A stretch of DNA of 64,000 bases. It comes from Nitrospira sp. CR1.3 (GTDB lineage: Bacteria > Nitrospirota > Nitrospiria > Nitrospirales > Nitrospiraceae). The stretch covers positions 91,587 to 155,586 of the forward strand of contig WIAH01000009.1 of NCBI GenBank assembly GCA_014055525.1. Reading direction: 5' to 3'. Numbering within the stretch: the first letter of the stretch is position 1; the number at the start of each line of letters is the position of its first letter. The notes under the pieces were generated by a model that was given only the letters and a program-made list of their open reading frames with translations, was not told the origin of the DNA and did no database searches. The position numbers and the translations under genes are program-made. Below, in pieces: positions 51,832-62,232 of this stretch.

Positions 51832-54603
51832 TTATCCACGACGTCGGAGCAACTTGATCGCTTCTATGATCATGAACGGCAGAATGCCCGCCGCTCCCAT
51901 CAGGGCCCAGTCTTCGAACGACAGCGAGGCGATTTTGAACACCGGCGCCGCGGCGGGAACGGTGAGCACGGCCACTTGTGTCATAAGGGAGAAGACAAAG
52001 GCCCCCAGAAGCGCCCTGTTCGTCCCAACGCCGAGTTGGAAGAGCGACAGCAGTTCGTTCCGGCAGTTGAAGGCATGTACGAGTTGCGCGACCACCATCA
52101 CAGTGAAGGCGACCGTCCTTGCCTGAGCCAGGTCTTGATTCAAGCCGATGAGGCTGTAGGCGAAGGCTCCCAGGGCGATGGACCCCAGCATCATCCCTTC
52201 GGCACCGATGATCAGCAGTCTTCTTCCGTCCAACAGCCGGGCCTCCGGTCTGCGCGGCGGATGTTCCATGAGATCCGGCGCCTTGGGGTCCACCGCCAGC
52301 GCCAGCGCCGGAATGCCGTCGGTGACGAGATTCATCCAAAGGATCTGAATCGGCAGGAGCGGCAGCGGCATGCCGAGCAAGGTCGCAAACAGCATGACGA
52401 GCACCTCGCTCATGTTGCACGACAAGAGAAAATGGACGGTTTTTCGGATGTTGTCGAAGACCATCCGACCCTCTTCCACCGCGGCCGCGATCGACGCGAA
52501 ATTGTCGTCCGTGACGACCATGTCGGCCGCTTCTTTGGTCACGTCCGTGCCGCTCATCCCCATGGCCACACCGATGTCGGCGGCCTTGACCGCAGGGGCA
52601 TCGTTGACGCCGTCGCCCGTCATGGCCACAATAGCCCCGCGAGCCTTCCAGGCCTTGACGATCCGCAACTTGTGCTCGGCCGAGACGCGGGCAAAAACCG
52701 AGACGCCGTCCACCGCGAGCGCCAGGTCGTCGTCCGACAGCCGGTCGAGTTCTGCCCCGCTGCAGGCCTTCCCCTGTCCATTCATGACCCCGAGCTCACC
52801 GGCGATCGCCACCGCCGTGTCTTTATGGTCGCCCGTGATCATGACCGTCCGGATGCCGGCTTCCCTGCACGTCTTGACGGCAGCCTTGGCCTCCGGCCGC
52901 AAGGGATCCTTCATGGCCGCCAAGCCCAGGAATATCAGCGCCCGTTCCAGCTCCTCGGCGCGATAGGCGTCGACCGCACTGTCACAGCGTCGATGGGCCA
53001 CGGCCAGCACGCGAAGCGCGTCATGCGCGAAGGCGGCGTTCGCCTCTAGAATGGTTCGACGCGCCGCATCCGTCAGCGGTTCGATGCTGCCGTCACAGGT
53101 CATGTGGGAGGCGCAAAGTTTCAGGAGCACATCCGGCGCGCCTTTGGCGTAGGCCACAGGGCCTTCGGAAGTCTGTCGTACCACCGTCATCCGCTTGCGT
53201 TCCGGATCGAACGGCACTTCTTGGAGGAACCGATGGGTCGGTTCAAGCTGGTCCATCGTGAGCCCTGATTTCGCCGCGGCGACGAGCAAAGCGCCTTCGG
53301 TGGGATCGCCCAGAATGCGCCAGGTTCCTTCCGCTTGTCTCAATGCCGCACCATTGCAGAGGACTGCGGCGGTCAGCAGGTGGCGTAGCCCGGCAGCTTC
53401 CCTCAGCCCAATTCTTTCTCCGGACAACTCGGAACTTCGAACTCCGAACTCCGAACTCAGTTGGTGTATCTCACCGACCGGCTCATATCCTTCACCGGTC
53501 ACCTCGAACGTCTTGCCTCCGGCGAACAACTTCGTGACCGTCATCTCGTTTTTCGTCAGAGTCCCGGTCTTGTCCGTGCAGATGACGGTCGCCGATCCAA
53601 GGGTTTCGACTGCAGGCAGTTTCCGGATGAGCGCATGCCGCCTCGCCATGCGTGTGACGCCCAGCGCCAGAGTGATTGTTACGACGGCGGGGAGACCTTC
53701 AGGCACGGCGGCGACAGCGAGACTCACGGATGTGAGGAACATCGCCACCAGCGGCTCGCCGCGCAGATACCCCAGAACGAACACCACGGTGACCACAGCC
53801 AGCGCAAGCCAGAGCAAGGTGTGGCCGAAGTGCTCCAGCCGGCGTTGCAGCGGAGTTTCCGTCCGCTCGGCTTCGGTCGCCGTCTGAATCATCGCGGCGA
53901 TCCGGCCCAGTTCCGTCCGAAGTCCCGTGGCCACGACCAGCGCCCGGGCCTTGCCCGAAACAGCGATGGTGCCCATGAACACCATATTGGTCCGATCAGC
54001 CAGCGGCGCTCCACTCTCTGAGAGAACCCCGGCGCTCTTTTGAACCGGAGTCGATTCACCGGTCAGGGAAGCCTCTTGCGATTGGAAATTCGTCGCATAG
54101 ATGAGTCGGGCATCGGCGGGAATACGGTCACCCGCTTCCAGCAGGATCAGATCGCCCGGCACCAAGTCTCGCGCAAGGATTGACCGTTGACTCCCGCCTC
54201 GAAGGACCCGCGCCATGGACAGGGACATTTTTCGGAGGGCCGCCAACGACCGTTCGGCCCGGTGCTCCTGCCAGAATCCGAGGAGACCGTTGAGAACGAC
54301 GATGGCCAGAATCGCCGCCGCGTCCAGCCAATCCTCCAACAAACCGGAGACGACCGCGGCTCCGATCAAGACCCAGACGATCGCGCTCGTGAATTGCGAA
54401 AAAAAGAGGGTAAGGATGGAAGGCGGAGACGCCTCGGGAAGCTCATTCGAACCGTACGCAGCGAGACGTTCGGAGACCAGGAGCTCGTTGAGTCCCCGGT
54501 TGAGATCGGAACCGAGGTCGCGGCTCAACGCATCGGCGGAAAGAACGTGCCAGGAATTGGAAGCTCTGTCCGCCTTCGGCGCCATTCCCTTCCCTACGGT
54601 CAT
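51832..54603 (-). CDS. P-type calcium ATPase-like cation pump (P2A)
   Basis: 923 residues from an ATG overlapping the exchanger stop (ATGA). Conserved sites: [15 protein letters not shown] in M4, DKTGT (Asp about 344), TGDGVNDAP, and in M5-M6 SCNMSEVL and [13 protein letters not shown], the Ca-site residues of SERCA/PMR1-type pumps. A short low-complexity insert (about residues 382-393, [10 protein letters not shown]) follows the phosphorylation domain and corresponds to four heptamer repeats in DNA (53431-53460). It should expel Ca2+ or Mn2+. Confidence 0.92.
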   Translation of the reverse strand: MTVGKGMAPKADRASNSWHVLSADALSRDLGSDLNRGLNELLVSERLAAYGSNELPEASPPSILTLFFSQFTSAIVWVLIGAAVVSGLLEDWLDAAAILAIVVLNGLLGFWQEHRAERSLAALRKMSLSMARVLRGGSQRSILARDLVPGDLILLEAGDRIPADARLIYATNFQSQEASLTGESTPVQKSAGVLSESGAPLADRTNMVFMGTIAVSGKARALVVATGLRTELGRIAAMIQTATEAERTETPLQRRLEHFGHTLLWLALAVVTVVFVLGYLRGEPLVAMFLTSVSLAVAAVPEGLPAVVTITLALGVTRMARRHALIRKLPAVETLGSATVICTDKTGTLTKNEMTVTKLFAGGKTFEVTGEGYEPVGEIHQLSSEFGVRSSELSGERIGLREAAGLRHLLTAAVLCNGAALRQAEGTWRILGDPTEGALLVAAAKSGLTMDQLEPTHRFLQEVPFDPERKRMTVVRQTSEGPVAYAKGAPDVLLKLCASHMTCDGSIEPLTDAARRTILEANAAFAHDALRVLAVAHRRCDSAVDAYRAEELERALIFLGLAAMKDPLRPEAKAAVKTCREAGIRTVMITGDHKDTAVAIAGELGVMNGQGKACSGAELDRLSDDDLALAVDGVSVFARVSAEHKLRIVKAWKARGAIVAMTGDGVNDAPAVKAADIGVAMGMSGTDVTKEAADMVVTDDNFASIAAAVEEGRMVFDNIRKTVHFLLSCNMSEVLVMLFATLLGMPLPLLPIQILWMNLVTDGIPALALAVDPKAPDLMEHPPRRPEARLLDGRRLLIIGAEGMMLGSIALGAFAYSLIGLNQDLAQARTVAFTVMVVAQLVHAFNCRNELLSLFQLGVGTNRALLGAFVFSLMTQVAVLTVPAAAPVFKIASLSFEDWALMGAAGILPFMIIEAIKLLRRRG
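53429..53460. repeat. four heptamer repeats inside the P2A ATPase gene
   Basis: GGAACTT-CGAACTC-CGAACTC-CGAACTC in direct tandem, 28 bases. The reading frame of the ATPase continues through it. The sequence is unlike the surrounding gene, and equivalent simple repeats are often seen between genes. Confidence 0.7.
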
Positions 54604-55613
54604 CCAAACAACAGCCACAAGCCAAGCAGATAGCCGAACATCATCAAGAGGCTGTCCGGTTCGATGAGCCAGTAACGCTTCTCGACCCGATAGATGATGC
54701 CCATCAGTCCCACGTTCATCAATACGATGCTCCAGGCGGCAGTCAGCGCATGGCTTGGAGCAATCATGCTCAAGATCGGTCCTTCTCGATAGGCAAGGTC
54801 GGCAAACGCGAACGCGGCCATGTTGAAGGCGTTGCTCCCGAACAGGTTCCCGACCGCGAGATCGAATGCGCCGAGACGCACGGCCGTCAACGACGCCACC
54901 AGCTCGGGCAATGTCGTGACGATCGCAACCAACGAAGTGCCGATGAAGCTTGCGCTGATCCCGGTCTGCTCCGCGAGGTCGTTGGCGGAGCTCGCGAGAA
55001 AGGGGGCCGCGATCAATAGGACAAGCGTCGCAGCGCCAAACCCCGTCCCGGCCGCTTTCAACGCGTCCCGGCGGCCGACTCTGGCCAGGAGGCTGTCCGT
55101 TTCAGATTCTGCCTTGGCGAGCGCGGCTTGCTCCCGCGCCCGCCGCTTCACGTCCTCTTGGCGGAACACCAGACGCATGCCGAGCACGTACAACAGCAGC
55201 AAGGCCAGACTGCCTAGCCCGATTCCGGCATGGCTGATCTCACTCCGAAACAATACGAAGAAGGCGGCGAGACTCGTCAGGATCATCGCCAAGCCGGCGA
55301 CCAGGCACTGTTCCAACGCGGCGTGCTGCCAGACCCGCTTCTGGCGATGGAGCAGATCGATCACTCCCAGCGTCAACATATTGGCCAAACCGGCGCCGAA
55401 CAGGTTGCCAGCGGCCAGATCGGGCGCCTGCAGCGCTCCCGCGCTGATCGTGGTCAACAGTTCGGGGAGCGACGTCGCCGCCGCCATCAGCACGACGCCG
55501 ATCCATACACGCCCCAGGCCGGTCAAGTCGGCGATCCGGTCGCCGTAGTGCGAGAGCTTGGCTCCGGCTAGGACAATCGCGCCCGCGCTACATGTGAAGA
55601 TAAGCCAGGTCAT
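54600..55613 (-). CDS. CaCA-family sodium/calcium exchanger
   Basis: 337 residues with about 10 transmembrane helices. The two alpha repeats carry LMAAATSLPELLTTISAG, the ion-binding (A/T)SLPE motif, and TSLVAIVTTLPELVASL, with GNLFGAGLANM and GNLFGSNAFNM as the paired loop motifs. The ATG at 55613 is used; the longer upstream frame runs into the pump gene. It exchanges Ca2+ for Na+ or H+ and is coupled to the Ca-ATPase-like gene by an ATGA overlap. Confidence 0.92.
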   Translation of the reverse strand: MTWLIFTCSAGAIVLAGAKLSHYGDRIADLTGLGRVWIGVVLMAAATSLPELLTTISAGALQAPDLAAGNLFGAGLANMLTLGVIDLLHRQKRVWQHAALEQCLVAGLAMILTSLAAFFVLFRSEISHAGIGLGSLALLLLYVLGMRLVFRQEDVKRRAREQAALAKAESETDSLLARVGRRDALKAAGTGFGAATLVLLIAAPFLASSANDLAEQTGISASFIGTSLVAIVTTLPELVASLTAVRLGAFDLAVGNLFGSNAFNMAAFAFADLAYREGPILSMIAPSHALTAAWSIVLMNVGLMGIIYRVEKRYWLIEPDSLLMMFGYLLGLWLLFG

Positions 55614-55630
55614 CGATCGAACCGTCTCCC

Positions 55631-58600
55631 CTACGCCCACTCCGGCGAATGCTCCTTCGCCGCGTCTTTTTCGGCGAACCATTGGTACAGCGCAGGCAGC
55701 ACCACCAGCGTCAGCGCGGTTGAGGTGAAGAGGCCGCCGATGACGACGGTGGCGAGCGGTCGCTGCACCTCCGCGCCGATTCCCTGCGCGAGGGCCAGCG
55801 GGAGCAGCCCGAGCAACGTCGTCATCATGGTCATGACGACCGGGCGAAGCCGCAGGCTGCAGCCGGTGACGATCGCCTCATCGGTCGGTTTTCCTTCATG
55901 GCGCAGCTGATTGATGTAGGTGACCAGCACGATGCCGTTCCCGACCGCGAGTCCGAACAATTCAATGAACCCGATCGACGCCGGCACGCTGAGGTATTGT
56001 CCGCTCAACCACAGCGAGACGACGCCCCCGATCAAGGCAAACGGCAGGTTGAGGATAATCAAGGTCGCGTACCGCAGTGAATGGAACGCCCAGAAAAGGA
56101 GAAAAAACACAAGCCCCAGCGTGACCGGCACCACGATCGAGAGTCGCAGGTTCGCCCGCTCCATATTCTCGAACGCGCCGCCCCAGGTCACGGTATAGCC
56201 TTCCGGCAGGCGGACGTGCGCCGCCAGTTGCCTGCGCCCTTCGTCGACCACGCCGCCGATGTCGCGCCCGACCACATTGAATCCGATATAGATGCGGCGT
56301 TTCACCTGTTCACGGCTGACGCGGAGCGGGCCCTCACGCATCTCAATGGCCGCCAATTCGCTCATGGGGATCAGCGCGCCGGACGCGGACTTCACACGGA
56401 TATCGCCGATCGTCTCGACGCTGTTCCGATATGGCTCCGGAAATCGCAGAATCAGTTGAAAGCGGCGCTCCCCTTCGTACACATGGGTCGCCAGCTTGCC
56501 GCCGACGGCGGTCGTGATGATTTCCTGCACGTCGGCAACATTGATGCCGTAGCGGGAAATCTTCTGGCGGTCGATCTCGACGGTGAGATAGGGCTGACCG
56601 GCGATCTGCTCCACTTTGATATCCTTCACACCGCGAATCCGCCGCATCAGCTCGGCTATCTCTTCGGCCTTCCGGTTAAGCAGGCGGAGATCGTCTCCAA
56701 ACAACTTGATCGCGCATTCCGTTCTGATGCCGGAGATCAGTTCATCGACCCGCTCCTGAATGGGCTGGCTCATGAGCACGGAGATACCCGGGATCTCCAC
56801 GAGCTTCTGACGAATCGCATCGGTCAACCCGGCTTGCGTCTTGGCCGTTCTCCACGTGCTGCGGTCATGTAATGACACAGTCGGATCGCTTTCGTTCGGT
56901 TCTTCGGGTCCGTAGGCGATGTCGGGACGTCCGATTCGACTGACCGCCATCCGCACCTCGGGAAGCTCCAGCATCGCCTTATGGGTCTGCTTCTCCATCT
57001 CGATGGATTCCGGCAGCGACACGCTCGGCAGACGGACGATCTGAGGCGTCAAGGTTCCTTCCTCCAGGAGGGGAATAAATTCCCTTCCCACCGAGGGAAG
57101 CAGGGCGAGGCTGAGCAAAACCAAGGCCGTCGAGCTGATCAGGACGACGCCGCGATTTCTGAGTGTCCAGCGCAAGACCGGGAGGTAGCGCCGTTTCATC
57201 CACAGCGTGAGGCGCGTGTCTCCCGGATGGTTCCCCCGCAGGAGCAGAGAAGCCAGAACCGGCGAGAGGGTCAGGGTGACCACCATGGACGCCAGGAGGG
57301 CGATCACGAGCGTGTAGGCCAGAGGGGCGAACATCTTGCCTTCCATGCCTTGCAAGGCCATGAGAGGAAGGAAGACGACGCTGATGATGAGAATCCCGAA
57401 CAGGATCGGTCGGCCCACTTCCTTGGTGGCCTGCAGGATGATGTCCAGCTTGCTCAGCCCGGGATGATGGTCTCGACCGAGGTGCCGGTAGACATTCTCG
57501 ACGACGACCAGCGAGCCGTCCGCTATTTCGCCGATCGCGATTGCGAGTCCACCGAGCGTCATCAAGTTGGCCGAGAGGCCGAAGCGTTTCATCGCGATAA
57601 ATGTCACCAGAGGGGCGACAATCAATGTCGCGGTCACGACAATCGCGCTGCGGATGTGCCCCAGAAAGAAGAAGAACACGAACACGACCAGCACGATCCC
57701 TTCGATCAACGCATCGCGTACGGTCCGGACGGCGGCATTCACCAGCTCGATGCGGTCGTAGAAGGGAAGAATTCTCGTTCCGGCCGGCAGGACGTGATTC
57801 TGCTCCAGGTCCTCGACCTTGGTTTTGACGGCCTCGACCACCTGCCTCGCGTTGCCTCCCCGGATCATGAGCACCGTGCCCGCCACGACTTCACGCTCGC
57901 CGTTGAGCACGACCGCGCCATGACGAATCGCGTGCCCGATGCGTGCCTCCGCGACGTCGCGCACGAAGATCGGGGTGCCGCCGGACTCCTTGACGACGAT
58001 CGATTCCATGTCGTCCACAGTCTTGATCAGGCCGAGGCCGCGGACGATGGCCCGCTCGGCGTGGCGCTCAAGCACGTTGCCGCCTGCGTTCGCATTGTTC
58101 TTGGACACCGCGTTGTACACGTCGTGGAGCGTCAGGTTGTACTTGCGCAACTTGGCCGGATCGACGAGGACTTGATACTGCCTCACGAATCCGCCCATCC
58201 CGTTCACATCGATGACGCCCGGCACGCTCTTGAGGAGCGGCCGCAGGATCCAGTCCTGGAGGGTCCGTTGGTCCGTCAACTCGGCCTCGACGATCTTGGG
58301 GTCGGTTTCCGCCGCACGGGGCCCTTCCAGATAATATTGGTACACTTCGCCCAGTCCGGTGCTGACCGGCGCCATTGTCGGCTCGATTCCCTCCGGTAGA
58401 CGCATTCTAGCCGCCATCATCCGCTCCAGCACCAGTTGGCGGGCAAAGTACACGTCCACGTCATCGCTGAATACGACGGTGATCTGCGACAGGGCGAATT
58501 TGGAGAATGATCGGATTTCCGCCAGGCCGGGCAGGCCGGTCATTTGCAATTCGAGCGGATAGGTGATGAACCGCTCGACCTCGACCGGCGAGAGTCCGGG

Positions 58601-58759
58601 AGATTCGGTCAGCACTTGAACTTGAATGTTCGTGACATCAGGATAGGCATCGATGGGAATCGATTGAAAGGCCCAGATGCCGGCGACGGAGAAGAGACAG
58701 GCGAGGCCGATGATCAGAATCCGTTGGCGCAGGGAAAATTCGAGGAGTGAGCCGATCAT
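55631..58759 (-). CDS. heavy-metal RND efflux pump (CusA/CzcA family)
   Basis: 1042 residues, a full RND pump. The start SLLEFSLRQRILIIGLACLF and ITYPLELQMTGLPGLAEIRS are HME-type. TM4 carries AIAIGEIADGSLVVVENVYR, with the proton-relay Asp in the ADG position, unlike HAE1. Methionine-rich metal-site features of CusA cannot be confirmed by eye. The ATG overlaps the adaptor stop (ATGA). Substrate among Cu/Ag, Zn/Co/Cd or Ni is unresolved. No outer-membrane factor gene adjoins the pair. Confidence 0.94.
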   Translation of the reverse strand: MIGSLLEFSLRQRILIIGLACLFSVAGIWAFQSIPIDAYPDVTNIQVQVLTESPGLSPVEVERFITYPLELQMTGLPGLAEIRSFSKFALSQITVVFSDDVDVYFARQLVLERMMAARMRLPEGIEPTMAPVSTGLGEVYQYYLEGPRAAETDPKIVEAELTDQRTLQDWILRPLLKSVPGVIDVNGMGGFVRQYQVLVDPAKLRKYNLTLHDVYNAVSKNNANAGGNVLERHAERAIVRGLGLIKTVDDMESIVVKESGGTPIFVRDVAEARIGHAIRHGAVVLNGEREVVAGTVLMIRGGNARQVVEAVKTKVEDLEQNHVLPAGTRILPFYDRIELVNAAVRTVRDALIEGIVLVVFVFFFFLGHIRSAIVVTATLIVAPLVTFIAMKRFGLSANLMTLGGLAIAIGEIADGSLVVVENVYRHLGRDHHPGLSKLDIILQATKEVGRPILFGILIISVVFLPLMALQGMEGKMFAPLAYTLVIALLASMVVTLTLSPVLASLLLRGNHPGDTRLTLWMKRRYLPVLRWTLRNRGVVLISSTALVLLSLALLPSVGREFIPLLEEGTLTPQIVRLPSVSLPESIEMEKQTHKAMLELPEVRMAVSRIGRPDIAYGPEEPNESDPTVSLHDRSTWRTAKTQAGLTDAIRQKLVEIPGISVLMSQPIQERVDELISGIRTECAIKLFGDDLRLLNRKAEEIAELMRRIRGVKDIKVEQIAGQPYLTVEIDRQKISRYGINVADVQEIITTAVGGKLATHVYEGERRFQLILRFPEPYRNSVETIGDIRVKSASGALIPMSELAAIEMREGPLRVSREQVKRRIYIGFNVVGRDIGGVVDEGRRQLAAHVRLPEGYTVTWGGAFENMERANLRLSIVVPVTLGLVFFLLFWAFHSLRYATLIILNLPFALIGGVVSLWLSGQYLSVPASIGFIELFGLAVGNGIVLVTYINQLRHEGKPTDEAIVTGCSLRLRPVVMTMMTTLLGLLPLALAQGIGAEVQRPLATVVIGGLFTSTALTLVVLPALYQWFAEKDAAKEHSPEWA

Positions 58760-59979
58760 GGCGCCGGTTCGATCTTCTGACGTTCCAGTTCGGACTTGAG
58801 CACGAACGATCCTTTCGTCACGACCATTTCTCCGGCGCTGACCCCCTCAAGCACAGGCACAACCTCTCCCTGTTCCTTTCCCAACTTGACCCTTCGCACC
58901 TCGAACTCGTCGGCGGCTCGCTGAACGAAGACGATCTTACCCGCTATCCCGCTCTGAACCGCGGCAAGCGGGACGGTCAGCGTGTCGGGACTCGGGGCCG
59001 AAGAGAGTCGAACCATGGCGAACATTTCCGGCTTCAGGAGGCGATCAGAATTCGGCACCGTCACTCGAAGGCGCATCGTGCGGGTCGCCGGGTCGAGCAC
59101 ATCCCCGATGTAAGTGATGGTCCCTTGGAACACGGCGTGAGGATAGGCCACGGCGACCACCTCGACGGTTTGATCTTTGCGGATAAAAGCCACGTCTTTC
59201 TCGGGCACGTTGGCCACGACCCACACATCGGAGAGATCCGCGACGGTGAACAGTTTCTGCTGGGTTTCAACGACTTCACCTCTCGTGATGTTACGCATAA
59301 TGACCCGGCCGTCGAACGGGGCGCGCAGCGGCACGTCGGCCTTGATCGTATGCTCGCGGTCCAGCCTGTCGGATTCGTGCCGCGGCACGCCAAGTAACTC
59401 GAGGCGATTCTGAGTTTCACGAGCTTCGGCCCTCGCGGTCTTCATTTCCGCCTCGCGCCGCTGCAACTCGGCCAAACTGACGGCTTTGTGTTCGTGCAGA
59501 TCCCTGGCACGTTCGTAGGCGAGTTCTGCTTCGTGGAGTTTGGCCGCAGCCTTGAGGTAGGCCCCCTCCGCCACGCCGAGATCCGTACTGTGCAGCATCG
59601 CCAGGAGCGTCCCTTTCTTTACGTCCTGACCGACGTCCACATGGACTTTTACAACCCGTCCTCGAATGAGGGTGGTGACTTCGGCCAATTCGTTCTCGTT
59701 GGGATGCACGGTCGCGGGGAATTCTCGTTGAGGATAAAACTGGCCGCGTGTGACCTGCGTCACTTCGAGCACCATGCGGGACGATTCCTCGGCGGTCAAG
59801 TGCAACAGGCCGGATTGCGATGCAGTGGGATGAGGATTGCCGCCGGCTGGTTCTTCCGGTTTCTCTCTGCAGGCGATGACTCCCGCGGCAATTCCACAGG
59901 CCACGAAACCCGTGAGGAGCCAATGATTCACGGATCGACCTGTTCTTGGCCGTCGGTTCAGCCGGGGTTGATTCAGCAT
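58756..59979 (-). CDS. RND efflux periplasmic adaptor lipoprotein (CusB/CzcB type)
   Basis: 407 residues. Lipobox GVIAC near residue 37 follows a basic start and hydrophobic stretch. Features in order: FPATVHPNENELAEVTTLI and RGRVVKVHVDVGQDVKKGTL (lipoyl half), a long helical hairpin rich in Ala/Glu/Arg, PLRAPFDGRVIMRNITRGE, and a C-terminal barrel with LTVPLAAVQSG. It is the partner of the HME pump immediately downstream, and the pair is followed by the exchanger and ATPase genes on the same strand, all within a run of short gaps. Confidence 0.93.
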   Translation of the reverse strand: MLNQPRLNRRPRTGRSVNHWLLTGFVACGIAAGVIACREKPEEPAGGNPHPTASQSGLLHLTAEESSRMVLEVTQVTRGQFYPQREFPATVHPNENELAEVTTLIRGRVVKVHVDVGQDVKKGTLLAMLHSTDLGVAEGAYLKAAAKLHEAELAYERARDLHEHKAVSLAELQRREAEMKTARAEARETQNRLELLGVPRHESDRLDREHTIKADVPLRAPFDGRVIMRNITRGEVVETQQKLFTVADLSDVWVVANVPEKDVAFIRKDQTVEVVAVAYPHAVFQGTITYIGDVLDPATRTMRLRVTVPNSDRLLKPEMFAMVRLSSAPSPDTLTVPLAAVQSGIAGKIVFVQRAADEFEVRRVKLGKEQGEVVPVLEGVSAGEMVVTKGSFVLKSELERQKIEPAP

Positions 59980-60215
59980 CGCCGTTCCAATCTTCAGTGA
60001 TCGAAGTTAAACGCACCCGTCTTCCTGAACCTCAGCACGCAGCATGCCTTGCAAATCCCCCCTATCCGTCGACGAACCAACCCCGTCCGTGGCCTTTTGC
60101 CACGCTGTCGAATCCGGGGGCGTGGTGAAATGCGACAGTCGACCAGCCTCGATAAAGACATGAGCGCCGCGTCCTGTTGATATGAGATACTCCATGTGCC
60201 AGGAGAGCTTCAATC

Positions 60216-61160
60216 ATGATCGTGGACGCGCAATTCCCGGATGAGCAGACGGCGGAAGGTGAGTTCAAGCGGCAAGGGGACGCCTTTCGGAGTTGGGTGA
60301 CGGCCGACGGAAGTTCCGGCTATCCGGCCGCGAGCGGTCGATATCACCTCTATGTCTCATGGGCCTGTCCCTGGGCACATCGCACCATTATCGTGCGCAA
60401 ACTCATGCGGCTGGAGGCCGTGATCGGCATGACCGTCGTGGACCCGATTCGGGACGAGCGGGGTTGGGCTTTTCGTGAGGGGCCCGGCCATTCACTCGAT
60501 CCGATCAACGGATTTCAGTTTCTCAGTGAGGCCTACCGACTCACCGATTCTCGGTATCGGGGCCGTGTCACTGTTCCGGCGCTCTGGGATACCGTTACGA
60601 AACGGATCGTGTCCAATTCGGACGACGATTTGATGCGGATGTTCAACAGCGCGTTCAATCAGTTCACCGAAAGCCGCTTCGATCTCTATCCCGAGAGACT
60701 TCGGCGGGATATCGACGACCTGAATGAGTTTATCTACGAGAACGTCAATAACGGGGTCTATCGGGCGGGATTTGCGACATCGCAGCGAGTCTATGAGAAG
60801 GCCGCACACCGGCTCTTCGACGCGTTAGATCAGCTGGACACGCGGCTAAAATCACGACGCTATCTTTTCGGGCCCGAATTCGTCGAGACGGACTGGCGCC
60901 TGTTCGTCACCCTCATCCGGTTCGATGCCGTCTACCACGGCCACTTCAAGTGCAACATCCGGCGGATCATCGACTATCCGAATCTGTTCGGCTATCTGAG
61001 GGATCTCTATCAAATCGACGGGATCGCCGAAACGGTCAATCTTGATCATATCAAGCGGCACTACTACATCACTCACGACGATATCAATCCGACGCGCATC
61101 GTACCGGTCGGCCCTCATTTGGATTTGACTGCACCACACGGCCGCGAACGACTGTCCTAA
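60216..61160 (+). CDS. glutathionyl-hydroquinone reductase (Xi-class GST)
   Basis: 314 residues. The thioredoxin-fold active site is SWACPWAHR with C51 as nucleophile. WDTVTKRIVSNSDDDLMRMF and YLFGPEFVETDWRLFVTLIRFD are the characteristic ECM4/YqjG stretches. It reduces glutathionyl-hydroquinones with glutathione in the cytoplasm. The gene is divergent from the metal efflux genes, and a short GC hairpin (61260-61280) follows it. Confidence 0.95.
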   Translation: MIVDAQFPDEQTAEGEFKRQGDAFRSWVTADGSSGYPAASGRYHLYVSWACPWAHRTIIVRKLMRLEAVIGMTVVDPIRDERGWAFREGPGHSLDPINGFQFLSEAYRLTDSRYRGRVTVPALWDTVTKRIVSNSDDDLMRMFNSAFNQFTESRFDLYPERLRRDIDDLNEFIYENVNNGVYRAGFATSQRVYEKAAHRLFDALDQLDTRLKSRRYLFGPEFVETDWRLFVTLIRFDAVYHGHFKCNIRRIIDYPNLFGYLRDLYQIDGIAETVNLDHIKRHYYITHDDINPTRIVPVGPHLDLTAPHGRERLS

Positions 61161-61259
61161 CGGTTCTCGCGATGCTTTGGAGACCGTCCGTGGCAATTCC
61201 GGACAGGCTCGTCGGGACTTTTTGCCCCTTTCCGCTACTGAATCGATCTTCCCCAATCT

Positions 61260-61280
61260 GAGCGCGGCGTCGCGCCGCTC
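61260..61280 (+). terminator. GC hairpin after the glutathionyl-hydroquinone reductase gene
   Basis: GAG-CG-CGGCG and CGCCG-CTC pair around TCG, with a CG bulge. The U tract is missing, so this is only a weak terminator candidate. Confidence 0.35.
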
Positions 61281-61423
61281 CTAACCGGCCCATTCCGCGC
61301 GGCTTTGGGTGCGCCCTGTCATCAAACCCGATGGCATTTCGTTTGCGTGCGACTCTCATGTAAGAAAGCCGCTCGCGTGATGTCCTATGATCTGCGCTGC
61401 TCCGATCTCAAGGGAGGGACGCC

Positions 61424-61909
61424 ATGGTGATTCATAAGAGACTGCAAAGTTACCTCGACAGCCGGAAGATCCCCTACCAAGTGGTAAATCATTCGGTCGC
61501 CTACACCGCCCAGGAGGTGGCGGAGAGCCTTCACGTACCGGGGAGCATGTTTGCCAAAGTCGTCGTCGTGAAAGCGGACGGACGGTTCGTGATGGTCGTC
61601 CTTCCCTCCACCTGGCGGATAGACCTCAGGCAATTGGAAGAGATACTGAAGTTTCCTCACGTACGGCTCGCCACGGAGGAGGAATTGGCCAATCTGTTTC
61701 CCGATTGTGAAATCGGCACGATGCCGCCGTTCGGCAATCTCTACGGGATGCCGGTTTACGTCGACGAACTGTTAACCAACGATGAAGAAATTTTCTTCGA
61801 TGCCGGCACTCACGTGGGGGCCATCAAACTGCGGTATCGGGACTTCGCCGAGCTGGTTCACCCCCAGGTGGCGGAATTTCATCGCGAGCCGACGAAGCTG
61901 GAAAGTTGA
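61424..61909 (+). CDS. YbaK/ProX-type aminoacyl-tRNA deacylase
   Basis: 161 residues, standard YbaK-domain length. QVVNHSVAYTAQEVAESLHV is the N-terminal signature, VVVKADGRFVMVVLPST the middle, and CEIGTMPPFGNLYGMPVYVD the catalytic-loop region. The domain hydrolyses mischarged aminoacyl-tRNA (editing); the specific tRNA is not predictable. The ATG follows AAGGGAGGGACGCC. Confidence 0.93.
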   Translation: MVIHKRLQSYLDSRKIPYQVVNHSVAYTAQEVAESLHVPGSMFAKVVVVKADGRFVMVVLPSTWRIDLRQLEEILKFPHVRLATEEELANLFPDCEIGTMPPFGNLYGMPVYVDELLTNDEEIFFDAGTHVGAIKLRYRDFAELVHPQVAEFHREPTKLES

Positions 61910-62232
61910 GGTGGTTGCGAGGGCGAACGGTGATCGATGTCACTCGCAACCTGAGAGCAGAGGGCAGAGATCGTGATAGAAGACGAGGTCGGCGCGTGAA
62001 AGCTTGCGTCCCTCGTGCTTTCGTGGTACGGTCAGAGTCGATCGCGTAAGACCTCCAGTGTTCGGGGGCCGCAGTTCCCCGATCATCATGGAAGCTTACG
62101 CGATTTGTTTATTCCCGCGCTGTCGCTGCCTCTCAGCTGAACCGATCGCCAAAGGCGTCACTGTTCGCAGCTCGCATGATCAGCCCGACAGAGTCGCGGG
62201 GATTGTTGCCAACATTTTCAAGAGGTGCATCC
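61910..62232. other. 323-bp intergenic region
   Basis: No gene is supported here. An in-frame ATG at 62176 for the downstream gene exists but has no ribosome site, and the TTG at 62233 does. No convincing promoter or hairpin was found. Confidence 0.5.

Noticed and set aside
56981..58399. 472-codon plus-strand frame over the metal RND gene
   Set aside because: Antisense to a recognised HME pump; low-complexity composition and no ribosome site.
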